From: Anaerolineae bacterium
GTDB lineage: Bacteria; Chloroflexota; Anaerolineae; Aggregatilineales; Phototrophicaceae
Assembly (NCBI GenBank): GCA_022821805.1
Contig: JAJECX010000018.1
Coordinates: 1 to 64,000, forward strand
DNA length: 64,000 bases
Direction of reading: 5' to 3'
Position 1 is the stretch's first letter; every line of letters starts with the position of its first letter. Position numbers and translations under genes: made by a program. Positions 9,117-17,402 of this stretch are shown here, in pieces. The notes under the pieces are model-generated. The model was not told the origin of the DNA, made no database searches, and saw only the letters and a list, made by a program, of their open reading frames with translations.

Positions 9117-9953
9117 TTGATAAATCGAAAACGCCTCCGCATCGCCAATCACGACCTGCCCTTCCAACTGGCGCTGGTCGCCTTCGGCATCGTGACTTTC
9201 TTCCCGCTGGCGCTGGTGGTCATCACCTCATTCAAGAGCAATACGCAGTTCTACCACAATTTTTGGCTGCCCGAGCTGCCTCTCCACTTGGGCAACTACT
9301 CGTCCGCGTTTCGGATCATTTGGCGCTACATCGTCAATAGCGTACTCTACTCTGGCTCAACCATTTGCCTGATCGCCATAATCGCCTCGGTCGCCGGTTA
9401 TGTCTTCGCCCGTTTTCGCTTCCCTTTCAAAACAGCTCTTTTCCTTGGTTTCATCACCTTGATTATGGTGCCCGGCGTGCTGACATTGGCGCCACGCTTC
9501 GTGCTAGTGCGCGACCTGGGTTTGGTCAATACGCCCGGCGCGCTGATTTCCGTCTGGGTCAGCGGCGGCTTGGTGCTCTCCACCTGGCTGATGCGCAGTT
9601 ATTTCGAGTCGCTGCCGCGAGAACTCTTCGACGCCGCCTATGTCGATGGCGCCGCCGAGTGGCAGGTCTTCATCTACGTGTCAGTTCCCCTCGCCCGCCC
9701 CATGATCGCCACGGTGGCGATGACGACGCTGATCAGCACCTGGAACGATCTCATCTGGCCCCTGGTTACCATCACCGACAAGGACAAGATGCCGCTGGCG
9801 ATGGGACTGATGCAATTCTCCTCCGATTTCGAGACCGACTGGGGCACGCTCTTCGCCGGCTATGTCATCTCATCGATCCCGCTGCTTTGCGTATTTGCCG
9901 TGGCGATGCGCCAATTCATCAGCGGCTTGACCAGCGGTTCGATCAAGGCTTGA
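9117..9953 (+). CDS. Sugar ABC transporter permease 2 (CUT1 system 1, MalG-like)
   Basis: This 278-residue integral membrane protein has a first segment at LALVAFGIVTFFPLALVVI. Its EAA loop is FDAAYVDGAAEWQVFIYVSV at about residue 180, and it ends FISGLTSGSIKA as MalG-type permeases do. The start is TTG at 9117, preceded by GGGAG at 6 bases; no ATG or GTG fits better. It forms the transmembrane pair with the protein at 8085. No ATPase gene follows, so a shared MsmK/MsmX-like ATPase elsewhere is inferred. Confidence 0.85.
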   Translation: MINRKRLRIANHDLPFQLALVAFGIVTFFPLALVVITSFKSNTQFYHNFWLPELPLHLGNYSSAFRIIWRYIVNSVLYSGSTICLIAIIASVAGYVFARFRFPFKTALFLGFITLIMVPGVLTLAPRFVLVRDLGLVNTPGALISVWVSGGLVLSTWLMRSYFESLPRELFDAAYVDGAAEWQVFIYVSVPLARPMIATVAMTTLISTWNDLIWPLVTITDKDKMPLAMGLMQFSSDFETDWGTLFAGYVISSIPLLCVFAVAMRQFISGLTSGSIKA

Positions 9954-9954
9954 T

Positions 9955-9984
9955 TTGCGGCGCTTCCGACATTCGCGCTATAAT
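9955..9984 (+). promoter_or_regulatory. Sigma-70-like promoter of the second sugar ABC operon
   Basis: TTGCGG (9955-9960), an 18-base spacer and TATAAT (9979-9984) lie 91 bases before the next binding protein. The TTGCG box resembles that at 6256. Confidence 0.6.
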
Positions 9985-10075
9985 CTCAATCGCTCGACAG
10001 AAGCCGCAGCGCCGGCTGCATTGAGTGTTTCGATCAGCATTGTGTAACCGTCCAAATTACTGATAGGGGAAAGTC

Positions 10076-11341
10076 ATGAAAAAGCTGAAAGCAGTCCTTT
10101 TCTTGCTCATCGGGAGTGTGCTATTGAGCGTCGCCGCGCCGGTAGCGGCGCAGGAGCTGGAGCTCTGGACCTTCGTCGACACACACGCTCGCTGGTTCCA
10201 AGAACAAGCCGAACGCTACGCCGAAGAAGTCAACGCCGATTTCTCGCTGAACGTCGTCCAGATCGCTTACGGAGACATGCACGACCGCCTGCAGATATCG
10301 ATTCAGTCCGGAGGCGTGGGCGCGCCCGATATCTCCGATGTCGAGCAGGGACGCTTTGGCGGCTTCCTGCGCGGCGGCGGCGACCCGGGTTTCGTCGAGT
10401 TGAACGCCCTGCTTGATGGGGGAGGGCACACCGAGAATCTCGTCAGCGCCCGGCAAGCGCTCTATACCTCAATGGGCTCGGTCTACGGCATCGAACACGC
10501 CTTGACGCCCGTTGTGCTGTATTACCGCGCCGATGTCTGGGAAGGCGCTGGCTTTGACCCGCAAGAGTTCGTCACTTGGGACGACTTCGTGGATGCCGCG
10601 CGCGCCATCGTGGCGGAGAATTCAGATGTCGTGCCGCTGCCAATTTTCGAACGCCTGCCGGTGGTGCTGCTGCGGCAGCAAGGCGCCGACTGGTTCAATG
10701 CCGATGGCGAAGTCACAATGGATTCCGCAGAATCGATCGCGGTCATGGACTGGCTGCTGGCTCTGAAAGACGAAGGCATCGCAGCCCAGACGCCAGCGGG
10801 TGACGCGCTTTGGGCGGCTTTCAAAGACGGAACAATGATCTCAATGGTTGGCGCGGACTGGTATGGCGGTTTCTTCAAGGACAACGCCCCCGAGCTTACT
10901 GGCAAATGGAAAGCGGCGCCTCTGCCCGCTTTTGAAGAGGGCGGTCGCCGCACCAGCGTATACGGCGGTACCGGCGCAACAGTCGTGGCGACCAGCGACC
11001 ACGTCGAAGAGGCGCTTAGCTTCCTGGAATTTGCCATGCTTTCGATAGAAGGCAACGTGCGTCGTTTTGAGTTGACCACATTGTGGCCCCCCTACATTCC
11101 GGCGATGGCCGATGACCGCTTGCACGCCGCTGACGAGTATTTCTCGGGCCAAGACCTGGGCGCTCTCTTCGCTGATGTGGGACCGGAGGCGCCGCCGCAA
11201 TGGCAAAGCGCATTCCGCTCACAGTTGAACAGTCTGTATGCTGCCGCCTTTCAAGACATCATCGACGGCAACCGCAGTCCGGAAGAGGTCTTCACCGAGA
11301 TAGCTGATACCATCCGCGACGAGATGGAATTCGAAAGCTAG
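10076..11341 (+). CDS. Sugar ABC transporter substrate-binding protein (CUT1 system 2)
   Basis: This 421-residue protein has a Sec signal peptide [19 protein letters not shown] with likely cleavage after PVAAQ, and then [18 protein letters not shown], typical of family 1 binding proteins. [13 protein letters not shown] and the tail [15 protein letters not shown] fit the same fold. GGGGAAAGTC precedes the ATG. It is the first gene of a three-gene operon with the permeases at 11421 and 12314. The sugar ligand is unknown. It is only distantly like the binding protein at 6339, so a different substrate is likely. Confidence 0.86.
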   Translation: MKKLKAVLFLLIGSVLLSVAAPVAAQELELWTFVDTHARWFQEQAERYAEEVNADFSLNVVQIAYGDMHDRLQISIQSGGVGAPDISDVEQGRFGGFLRGGGDPGFVELNALLDGGGHTENLVSARQALYTSMGSVYGIEHALTPVVLYYRADVWEGAGFDPQEFVTWDDFVDAARAIVAENSDVVPLPIFERLPVVLLRQQGADWFNADGEVTMDSAESIAVMDWLLALKDEGIAAQTPAGDALWAAFKDGTMISMVGADWYGGFFKDNAPELTGKWKAAPLPAFEEGGRRTSVYGGTGATVVATSDHVEEALSFLEFAMLSIEGNVRRFELTTLWPPYIPAMADDRLHAADEYFSGQDLGALFADVGPEAPPQWQSAFRSQLNSLYAAAFQDIIDGNRSPEEVFTEIADTIRDEMEFES

Positions 11342-11420
11342 ATTGGATTACTGTTGCGGTGGCGGGCAGAAGCTCGCCACTGCACGCTCCCGCCACACAA
11401 ACGCAACCTGAGAACCAATC

Positions 11421-12308
11421 ATGTTCGGACGCGGCCGCAAGATCGCGCCATATCTCTTCATCAGCCCTTTCTTCGTCGGCTACGCCATCTTCTTTTTGTA
11501 CCCCGTCATTCAGTCGCTTCAGCTGAGCTTTTACCGCCAAGTCGGCCTCACAAACGCGCCCCGCTTCATCGGCTTTGACAATTACATCCGACTGGTCAGC
11601 AAAGACGCCCTCTTCATCAAGGCGCTTAGCAACACCACCTATTACGCCTTGGGCAGCATTCTCATCATCGTGCCGCTGGCGCTGCTGCTGGCGCTGATCC
11701 TGCATAGCCCCAAGCTCCGTTTTCGCGAATTCTTTCGCTTTCTCTATTTCACGCCCAATATCACCGCCGGCGTCGTTGTCGGCATCATCTTCGGTCTCGT
11801 CTTTGAAGAACAGTACGGCTTGGTCAATAACCTGCTGCTGGCGCCGCTGGGCATCGACAATGTGCGCTGGCTGCGCGATTCGCGCTGGATCATGCCGGCG
11901 GTCATCCTGCTCGGCGTCTGGAAATGGACCGGCATCAACGCTATTTATTTCATGGTAGGCTTGCAGAATATCCCGCCTGAGCTGAAAGAGGCGGCGCGCG
12001 TCGATGGCGCCACCCGCCCCCAGGTCTTCTGGCATGTGACCTTGCCGCTGCTGCGCCCGATCCTGGCTTTTGTGCTCACCGTCGCCATCATCGGCTCTTA
12101 CAACCTCTTCGCCGAGCCGGCCATCCTCGTTGGTCCCGAAGGCGGTCCCAACAACGCTGGCATGACCATGACCATGTATCTCTACAATCGCGGATTCCGT
12201 GAGCTCAAGATGGGCTACGCTTCAGCCATCGGCTATTCGCTCGCGGTCATCATCCTGATTCTGAGCGTGATTCAATTGATTCTAATCCGGGCTTTCCGCG
12301 AGGATTGA
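11421..12308 (+). CDS. Sugar ABC transporter permease 1 (CUT1 system 2)
   Basis: This 295-residue permease begins with the CUT1 MalF-like pattern [20 protein letters not shown]. It has about six membrane segments and the EAA loop [20 protein letters not shown] near residue 190. The end overlaps the first codons of the next permease frame, so translation is probably coupled. It works with the protein at 12314 and the binding protein at 10076. Confidence 0.87.
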   Translation: MFGRGRKIAPYLFISPFFVGYAIFFLYPVIQSLQLSFYRQVGLTNAPRFIGFDNYIRLVSKDALFIKALSNTTYYALGSILIIVPLALLLALILHSPKLRFREFFRFLYFTPNITAGVVVGIIFGLVFEEQYGLVNNLLLAPLGIDNVRWLRDSRWIMPAVILLGVWKWTGINAIYFMVGLQNIPPELKEAARVDGATRPQVFWHVTLPLLRPILAFVLTVAIIGSYNLFAEPAILVGPEGGPNNAGMTMTMYLYNRGFRELKMGYASAIGYSLAVIILILSVIQLILIRAFRED

Positions 12309-12313
12309 AAGAA

Positions 12314-13192
12314 ATGAGACTCGCCATATTGCGCCCCGCGGATTCCAACGAGCGCAAATCGCTCTATATGAAACTTGTGGAAGCGACGATTATTTACGCT
12401 GTGCTCTTTTTCTTTGCTCTGCTCGTCGGCATCCCCTTTCTCTATATGTTCACCGGCTCGTTCAAAACCAACGGTCAACTCTTCTCTTGGCCCGTCAATC
12501 TGCTCGCGCCTGAGCCGACCATGAACAACTACGAACGGCTGCTTAGCGGCGAAGAAATCCCCTACTTGCGCCAGATGGTCAACAGCGTCATCATCGCCGT
12601 CAGCCAAAGCGCCTTGACGCTGCTTTTCGCCTCGATGGTCGGCTGGGGCTTCGCCAAATATGAATTCCGCGGCAAGGCCTTCCTGACCATCTTTCTGTTA
12701 TTCACCTTCGCCATACCTTTTCAGGTGACGCTGGTGCCGCTCTTTCAAATGATCGTGCGCCTGGGTCTGCTGGACAGCTTCCTCGGCGTCATTTTGCCTA
12801 GTTCGGTCAGCGCATTCGGCGCCTTCTTCATGCGGCAGGCGATGGTATCGATTCCTGGCGAACTGCTTGATGCCGGGCGCATTGACGGCGCCAGCGAATG
12901 GGGGCTCTTCTGGCGCATCGGCATTCCGCTCTCGCGCGGCGCCCTCTCCATACTCTGCGTGCTTGTCTTCTTGACGGCGTGGAACGATTACCTCTGGCCC
13001 CTGATCGTCCTGCGCACGCCGGAGAATTTCACCTATCCGATCGGCTTGGCCACGCTGGATGGCTTGTACAAGGTCGAATACGGCATGATCCTCGGCGGCG
13101 CCTTCATCGCCACCCTGCCAATCGTGCTGATCTTCGTCGCCGGACGCAATCAAATCCTCGACAACTTGACCATCGGCGCGGTCAAGCAGTGA
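12314..13192 (+). CDS. Sugar ABC transporter permease 2 (CUT1 system 2)
   Basis: This MalG-like permease of 292 residues has a first segment [17 protein letters not shown], the EAA loop [20 protein letters not shown] at about residue 185, and the tail [16 protein letters not shown]. The ATG at 12314 lies about 10 bases after GAGGA. A TTG at 12305 is too close to that site and is rejected. The preceding gene stops at 12308. No ATPase follows. Confidence 0.87.
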   Translation: MRLAILRPADSNERKSLYMKLVEATIIYAVLFFFALLVGIPFLYMFTGSFKTNGQLFSWPVNLLAPEPTMNNYERLLSGEEIPYLRQMVNSVIIAVSQSALTLLFASMVGWGFAKYEFRGKAFLTIFLLFTFAIPFQVTLVPLFQMIVRLGLLDSFLGVILPSSVSAFGAFFMRQAMVSIPGELLDAGRIDGASEWGLFWRIGIPLSRGALSILCVLVFLTAWNDYLWPLIVLRTPENFTYPIGLATLDGLYKVEYGMILGGAFIATLPIVLIFVAGRNQILDNLTIGAVKQ

Positions 13193-13210
13193 CCATCACC
13201 ACGTTTCATT

Positions 13211-13236
13211 GTAGGGGCGACTCGGTGAGTCGCCCG
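13211..13236 (+). repeat. Family A hairpin repeat
   Basis: The stem is GGGCGACTC/GAGTCGCCC with a GGT loop. It is paired head-to-head with the copy at 13263. Confidence 0.85.
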
Positions 13237-13262
13237 ATTTCAACGTAATCCCGTGATAGAAG

Positions 13263-13288
13263 CGGGCGACATACAATGTCGCCCCTAC
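13263..13288 (-). repeat. Family A hairpin repeat
   Basis: The stem is GGGCGACAT/ATGTCGCCC with an ACA loop. The TAG inside its GTAGGGGCG end (13285-13287 on the minus strand) is the stop codon of the acetyltransferase reading frame. Confidence 0.85.
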
Positions 13289-13840
13289 ACCGGCGTGAGG
13301 AGATGCAGTTCCATCAGGTGCAAGTCGAAGTAGCGCCCGTCGACCCTGAGCTCCCGCCTTGCCGTGCCGACTATCTCAAAGCCGAGATTCTCACAAATCC
13401 GAACCGCCGCATTATCGCTGGTGACCCCCAAGCTCACTTTTTCGATAACCCCCAGTGAACGAAGCCCATCGAGCAATCTCCTCATCAGTGCCGAGGCGAG
13501 TCCGCAGCCGCGCATCTCGCATCTCAGGCGCGACATACACGCCATAGACTTCCGCCACATGGCGCAGCTTGGCTCTCGCCGGCCAGTTCGCCCCCGCCAT
13601 GCCAACCAGCGCGCCATCTACTTCCGCAAAGAAGGTAATATTCCCGTCCCGCTCGAAGGCCGTCGTCAGGCGATCGATCCAGACTTCTTCGGGCAAAGCC
13701 GCTTCCTCTTCGTAACTTGATGCGAAGGCAGTCGGCGTGTCGAGCAGCGCTTCAAGGCGCAGTTGCTTGACATCCCGCCAGCACTCCGGCGGCAATGTGA
13801 TGATCGCGGATTTCGAAATTTGGCTGATCCGTTTGACCAT
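13285..13840 (-). pseudogene. GNAT-family N-acetyltransferase, frameshifted
   Basis: Two overlapping minus-strand frames make one GNAT protein. The first (from 13840) gives the N-terminal half through GALVGMAGANW and VYGVYVAPEMRD. The second (ending 13285) carries RGCGLASALMRRLLD, the acetyl-CoA pyrophosphate loop, then SDNAAVRICENLGFEIVG. The shift lies at about 13508-13518, inside the acetyl-CoA motif, and fits a one-base change. Without the correction neither half would be active. It may be a real pseudogene or an assembly error. The stop codon lies within a family A repeat. Acetyl acceptor unknown. Confidence 0.8.
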
Positions 13841-13861
13841 TGTGGGTTAACAGGGTATTAT
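13833..13861 (+). promoter_or_regulatory. Sigma-70-like promoter of the third sugar ABC operon
   Basis: TTGACC (13833-13838), a 17-base spacer and TATTAT (13856-13861) lie 93 bases before the binding protein ATG. The -35 box overlaps the first codons of the opposite-strand acetyltransferase. Confidence 0.6.
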
Positions 13862-13954
13862 CCTAAAAGTTATTGGCGGTTGCCAAGCGACGACATGCGG
13901 GGCTTGCAGAAGGCAGTAACTAGATTCTCGCAATGGAATGATAAGGAGATAACG

Positions 13955-15253
13955 ATGTCTGAAAAGAAACTTTCGCGCCGCGATTTTTTGAAAGCGGCAT
14001 CAACCGCGCTGGCGGCTTCCGGCTTTGCCGCGCTGCCGGTTGGCGTGGTCCGCGCCCAGGACGAAGAAGTCAATCTCGTGCTTTGGGGCTTCGCCAGCAA
14101 CCGCGTTGAATGGATGCAGAATGTGGTTGACGAACTTTGGTCCGACATGCATCCGAATGTCGGCTTCACCTTCGAGCAGACGCCCTATTGGGATCTTTGG
14201 CCCAAGCTGACGGCGGCCTTTGTCGGCGGCGCCGGCATCCCCGATATGGTCGATATCGAGATCAACCAGACGGGCCAATATGTGCGCGAACCGGGCAACG
14301 AGCCTTTCGCCGCCATGAATGACCTGCTGGGCGAGGACCTGGACAGCCTTTCAATCCCCTCAGCCACCGCGCCCTGGACCGTCCGCGGCAATATCTATGG
14401 CCTCGGCAACGAAGTCAACCCGCTGCTGATGCTCTACCGCGTCGATGTCATGGAAGAACTGGGCGTGGATGCCGAAGCGCCGGTGAGTTGGGAAGAGTGG
14501 ATCGAGCAAGTTGGCGGTCCCGTCCACGATTCGGGCACGGCGCTGGCGACTTTCGACAGAGGCGCTGGCAGCTGGCGCGAATTGAACAACGTCCTCAACG
14601 CGGCTGGCGGCCAATTCTTTGATGGCGACGGCAATGTAACCGTGCTGGACGACGACCTGGCTGTTGACATCTTGACTTGGCAGAAAGGGCACGTCGATTC
14701 CGGCATGTTCCTGGTATCGGACGCCGACTGGTGGGGGCTGGTGGGCGATTCTGCCTTAGTCAGTATGTACGCCGCGCCTTGGCTGCAGGGCTTTATGAAG
14801 CAGAATGTGCCCGACATGGAAGGTCAGTGGCGGATGCGCCACCTGCCGAGATGGAGTCCCGACAGCCCCAAAACCTCCCCCTATGGCGGCACGGGCATGG
14901 GCATCACCGCCGCCTCCGAAAACAAGCCGGAGTCCTATGAGTTCATCCGCGTCTGCAATATCACCGCCGAGGGTTCGTTGCTGGCTTTCCGCCGCATGAA
15001 CCTCTTCCCGTCCTATACGCCGGTCTGGGATAGCGAGGAATTGCTGCGCTCCGATGATTACTTTGGCGGGCAAATACCGGGTCAATACATCGCGGAAGCT
15101 GCCGCCGAAATGGCCGTCGTCAACGTCGATCCCTATTGGGGCCTCTTCGGTGATATCGTCAATCGCTTGGTCATGGATCCGGTCTTTGAGGCGGATGCCG
15201 ACCCGCGCGCCGCGCTGGAAGAAGCGATCGAAGAATTCGAGTTCAGCAAGTAG
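13955..15253 (+). CDS. Sugar ABC transporter substrate-binding protein with Tat signal (CUT1 system 3)
   Basis: This 432-residue binding protein starts MSEKKLSRRDFLKAASTAL, a twin-arginine signal (SRRDFLKA), with likely cleavage after VVRAQ. The mature part has family 1 features: TFEQTPYWDLWPKL, IPDMVDIEINQTG and SPYGGTGMGITAASENK. A strong AAGGAGAT lies 6 bases before the ATG. An open frame runs further upstream to 13763, but that is antisense to the acetyltransferase and lacks a site. Tat export implies folding before export and distinguishes it from the two Sec-exported neighbours. Confidence 0.88.
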   Translation: MSEKKLSRRDFLKAASTALAASGFAALPVGVVRAQDEEVNLVLWGFASNRVEWMQNVVDELWSDMHPNVGFTFEQTPYWDLWPKLTAAFVGGAGIPDMVDIEINQTGQYVREPGNEPFAAMNDLLGEDLDSLSIPSATAPWTVRGNIYGLGNEVNPLLMLYRVDVMEELGVDAEAPVSWEEWIEQVGGPVHDSGTALATFDRGAGSWRELNNVLNAAGGQFFDGDGNVTVLDDDLAVDILTWQKGHVDSGMFLVSDADWWGLVGDSALVSMYAAPWLQGFMKQNVPDMEGQWRMRHLPRWSPDSPKTSPYGGTGMGITAASENKPESYEFIRVCNITAEGSLLAFRRMNLFPSYTPVWDSEELLRSDDYFGGQIPGQYIAEAAAEMAVVNVDPYWGLFGDIVNRLVMDPVFEADADPRAALEEAIEEFEFSK

Positions 15254-15260
15254 GCGAATT

Positions 15261-15326
15261 GCCCCCCATCCCCCGGCCCCTTCCCGAAGTGCAGTGTCTA
15301 CGCGCACCCACAAGGAGGAAGGGGAG
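15261..15326. repeat. Family B foldback repeat with an internal TGTCTACGCG motif
   Basis: CCCCCCATCCCCCGGCCCC and AAGGGGAGC flank a loop that contains GTGTCTACGCG at 15294-15304, a word that recurs in other copies. Confidence 0.75.
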
Positions 15327-15353
15327 CTTTCTGACTGCTCATACCGTTGGAAT

Positions 15354-15390
15354 GCCCCTCCCTCTTCATGGGGGAGGGGTTGGCTGGGGG
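15354..15390. repeat. Short family B repeat
   Basis: GCCCCTCCC, a TCTTCAT loop and GGGGGAGGGG followed by TTGGCTGGGGG. It lies just before the ribosome binding site of the following permease. Confidence 0.7.
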
Positions 15391-15409
15391 AAAGCAAGGA
15401 GATCTCCGC

Positions 15410-16375
15410 TTGTCCGCTCACACATTGACCGCCGCTAAGAAACCGCAGCCTTTCTCTCTCGGGGACTGGTGGTCGCGCAATCAGCGCAAGGTCATTCCCT
15501 ATATCTTCCTGGCGCCCTTTCTGCTTTCATTCGCAATCTTCACCGTTTACCCGGCCGGCGTCGCCCTCTTCTTGAGCTTCCAGCGCACGCGCGGCTTCCA
15601 ACAGGCGGAGCAAGGCGGCGGAGTCGTGCTCGAATACAAGGGCTGGGCGAATTACGAGCGCCTGCTGACCAAGGACAAGCGTTTTCGCGAAGCCATGATC
15701 AATGGCGCCGAATTCTGGCTGGGCACCTTGCTGGTGCAGATGCCGCTGGCCCTGGCCGTGGCGCTGGCTCTGAACTCGCCGAATATACGCTTCAGAGTAT
15801 TGGGGCGATTAGCCTTCTTCGCGCCCTATATCACTTCGGCCGTCGTCGTCGGCTGGATATTTAGATTTGTCTACGACCAAAATTTCGGCTGGATGAATTC
15901 GGCGTTGGCGCAAATGGGCATAGAAGGCCCCGCCTGGATTCGCGATGTCAATTTCGTGATGCCGTCGCTGATCATCCTCGGTTTGTGGACCTGGGTCGGC
16001 TTTAACTCGCTCTTCTTCCTGGCCGGCTTGCAAAATGTGCCCGATGATCTGAAGGAAGCGGCGCGCATCGACGGCGCGAGTACCATCCGCGTCTTCTGGC
16101 ATATCACGATACCTTTCCTGCGCCCGGTATTCGTCTTCGTGGTCGTCACCGGCGGCATCGGCTCCTTCAGCCTCTTCAGCCAGCCCTACCTGCTGTTGGA
16201 TTTCCCCAACACCGGTCCCTTCGATAGCGGCTTGTTCCCGCTGATGTATCTCTATGACATGGGATTCTTGAATATCCGTATGGGTTATGCCTCGGCGATT
16301 GGCTATATCTTGACCGTGGTCATTCTCATCATCACCGGCATGCAGTTGCTCTTGTTCCGTCTGTGGAAGGTCTGA
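15410..16375 (+). CDS. Sugar ABC transporter permease 1 (CUT1 system 3)
   Basis: This 321-residue MalF-like permease has a first membrane segment FLAPFLLSFAIFTVYPAGVA and the EAA loop KEAARIDGASTIRVFWHITI at about residue 205. The start is TTG at 15410, 8 bases after AAGGAG. An in-frame ATG at 15347 lies within a family B repeat and would add 21 repeat-derived residues, so it is rejected. It pairs with the permease at 16382. Confidence 0.85.
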   Translation: MSAHTLTAAKKPQPFSLGDWWSRNQRKVIPYIFLAPFLLSFAIFTVYPAGVALFLSFQRTRGFQQAEQGGGVVLEYKGWANYERLLTKDKRFREAMINGAEFWLGTLLVQMPLALAVALALNSPNIRFRVLGRLAFFAPYITSAVVVGWIFRFVYDQNFGWMNSALAQMGIEGPAWIRDVNFVMPSLIILGLWTWVGFNSLFFLAGLQNVPDDLKEAARIDGASTIRVFWHITIPFLRPVFVFVVVTGGIGSFSLFSQPYLLLDFPNTGPFDSGLFPLMYLYDMGFLNIRMGYASAIGYILTVVILIITGMQLLLFRLWKV

Positions 16376-16381
16376 GGCAAC

Positions 16382-17233
16382 ATGTTTAATTCGGAACGCA
16401 AAAGCGCAATGGGCGCCAGCCGGGTCAATATCCTGTCTATGAACACCATTGTGCTCGTCGGCGTTTTGCTCTGCGCGATTCCCTTCGTCTATATGATTTC
16501 AGCGAGTTTCCGCCGCGAGGGCGATCTTTATAAGCTGCCGGTGACGGTCTATCCGCGCGAGTGGACCATGCACAATTTCCACACGCTCTTCGACAAGACG
16601 GAATATGTGCGCTGGTACGGCAATACCATCTTCACCGCCAGCATACGCACGGTCGTCGGCGTCTATTTGGCCGCTTTGGCCGGCGCCGCTTTCGCCAAAT
16701 ATGAGTTTCGCTTCAAGCGCTTCTTTTTCTTCCTTGTCTTGGCGACATTAACGCTGCCCTTCCACATGCTGCTGATACCGCTTTTTCTATTGATGCGCGA
16801 TTTTGGCTGGGTGGATAACTATCTCGCCATCATCGTGCCCGGGATGGTGAATGCCTTCAACATCTTCCTCATGCGCCAATACATCGAGTCGGTGCCCGGT
16901 GAACTGATGGACGCCGCGCGCATCGACGGCGCTTCGGAAATCGGCATGTTCCACCGCATTATCCTGCCGCTGGTGCGCCCGGCCCTCGGCGTCGTCGGCA
17001 TCCTCACTTTCGTCTGGACCTGGAACGATTTCCTCTGGCCCCTGGTCGTCCTGCACGATGACGCGAAGTACCTGCTCTCCAACGGCATCGCCACAATGGA
17101 TGGACCTTATGAAGTCGAGACCGGCGCGATCATGGCCGGCTCCTTCCTCGCCACCCTCCCCATAATCATCATCTTCATCTTGATGCAGCGGCAAATCATC
17201 GCGGGCCTCACGCAAGGGGCGATCCGCGGTTGA
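16382..17233 (+). CDS. Sugar ABC transporter permease 2 (CUT1 system 3)
   Basis: This MalG-like permease of 283 residues has TIVLVGVLLCAIPFVYMISA as its first segment and the EAA loop MDAARIDGASEIGMFHRIIL at about residue 180. It ends RQIIAGLTQGAIRG, the usual MalG-type tail. It starts 6 bases after the stop of the previous permease. No ATPase gene follows, as in the two systems upstream. Confidence 0.87.
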   Translation: MFNSERKSAMGASRVNILSMNTIVLVGVLLCAIPFVYMISASFRREGDLYKLPVTVYPREWTMHNFHTLFDKTEYVRWYGNTIFTASIRTVVGVYLAALAGAAFAKYEFRFKRFFFFLVLATLTLPFHMLLIPLFLLMRDFGWVDNYLAIIVPGMVNAFNIFLMRQYIESVPGELMDAARIDGASEIGMFHRIILPLVRPALGVVGILTFVWTWNDFLWPLVVLHDDAKYLLSNGIATMDGPYEVETGAIMAGSFLATLPIIIIFILMQRQIIAGLTQGAIRG

Positions 17234-17281
17234 CTATCCATCTTCGGACCGCCTTCGCCCAAGCCGTCACCGAAGTACCTT

Positions 17282-17306
17282 GTAGGGGCGAGACAAGTCT
17301 CGCCCG
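17282..17306 (+). repeat. Family A hairpin repeat
   Basis: The stem is GGGCGAGAC/GTCTCGCCC with an AA loop. It is paired head-to-head with the copy at 17353, just after the transporter operon. Confidence 0.85.
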
Positions 17307-17352
17307 CTTGAGCCTCGGTCCTCCAACAGCATTGCCAAACCCATGCGCAGAA

Positions 17353-17379
17353 CGGGCGACTCGCCGAGTCGCCTCTACA
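17353..17379 (-). repeat. Family A hairpin repeat
   Basis: The stem is GGGCGACTC/GAGTCGCC with a GCC loop and ends CTCTACA, with one change from the family. Confidence 0.8.
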
Positions 17380-17402
17380 TTAAATTCTTGCGGGGTTGGA
17401 TA

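Noticed and set aside
13763..13954. 64-residue N-terminal extension of the third binding protein
   Set aside because: It is antisense to the acetyltransferase; the Tat signal and AAGGAGAT place the start at 13955.
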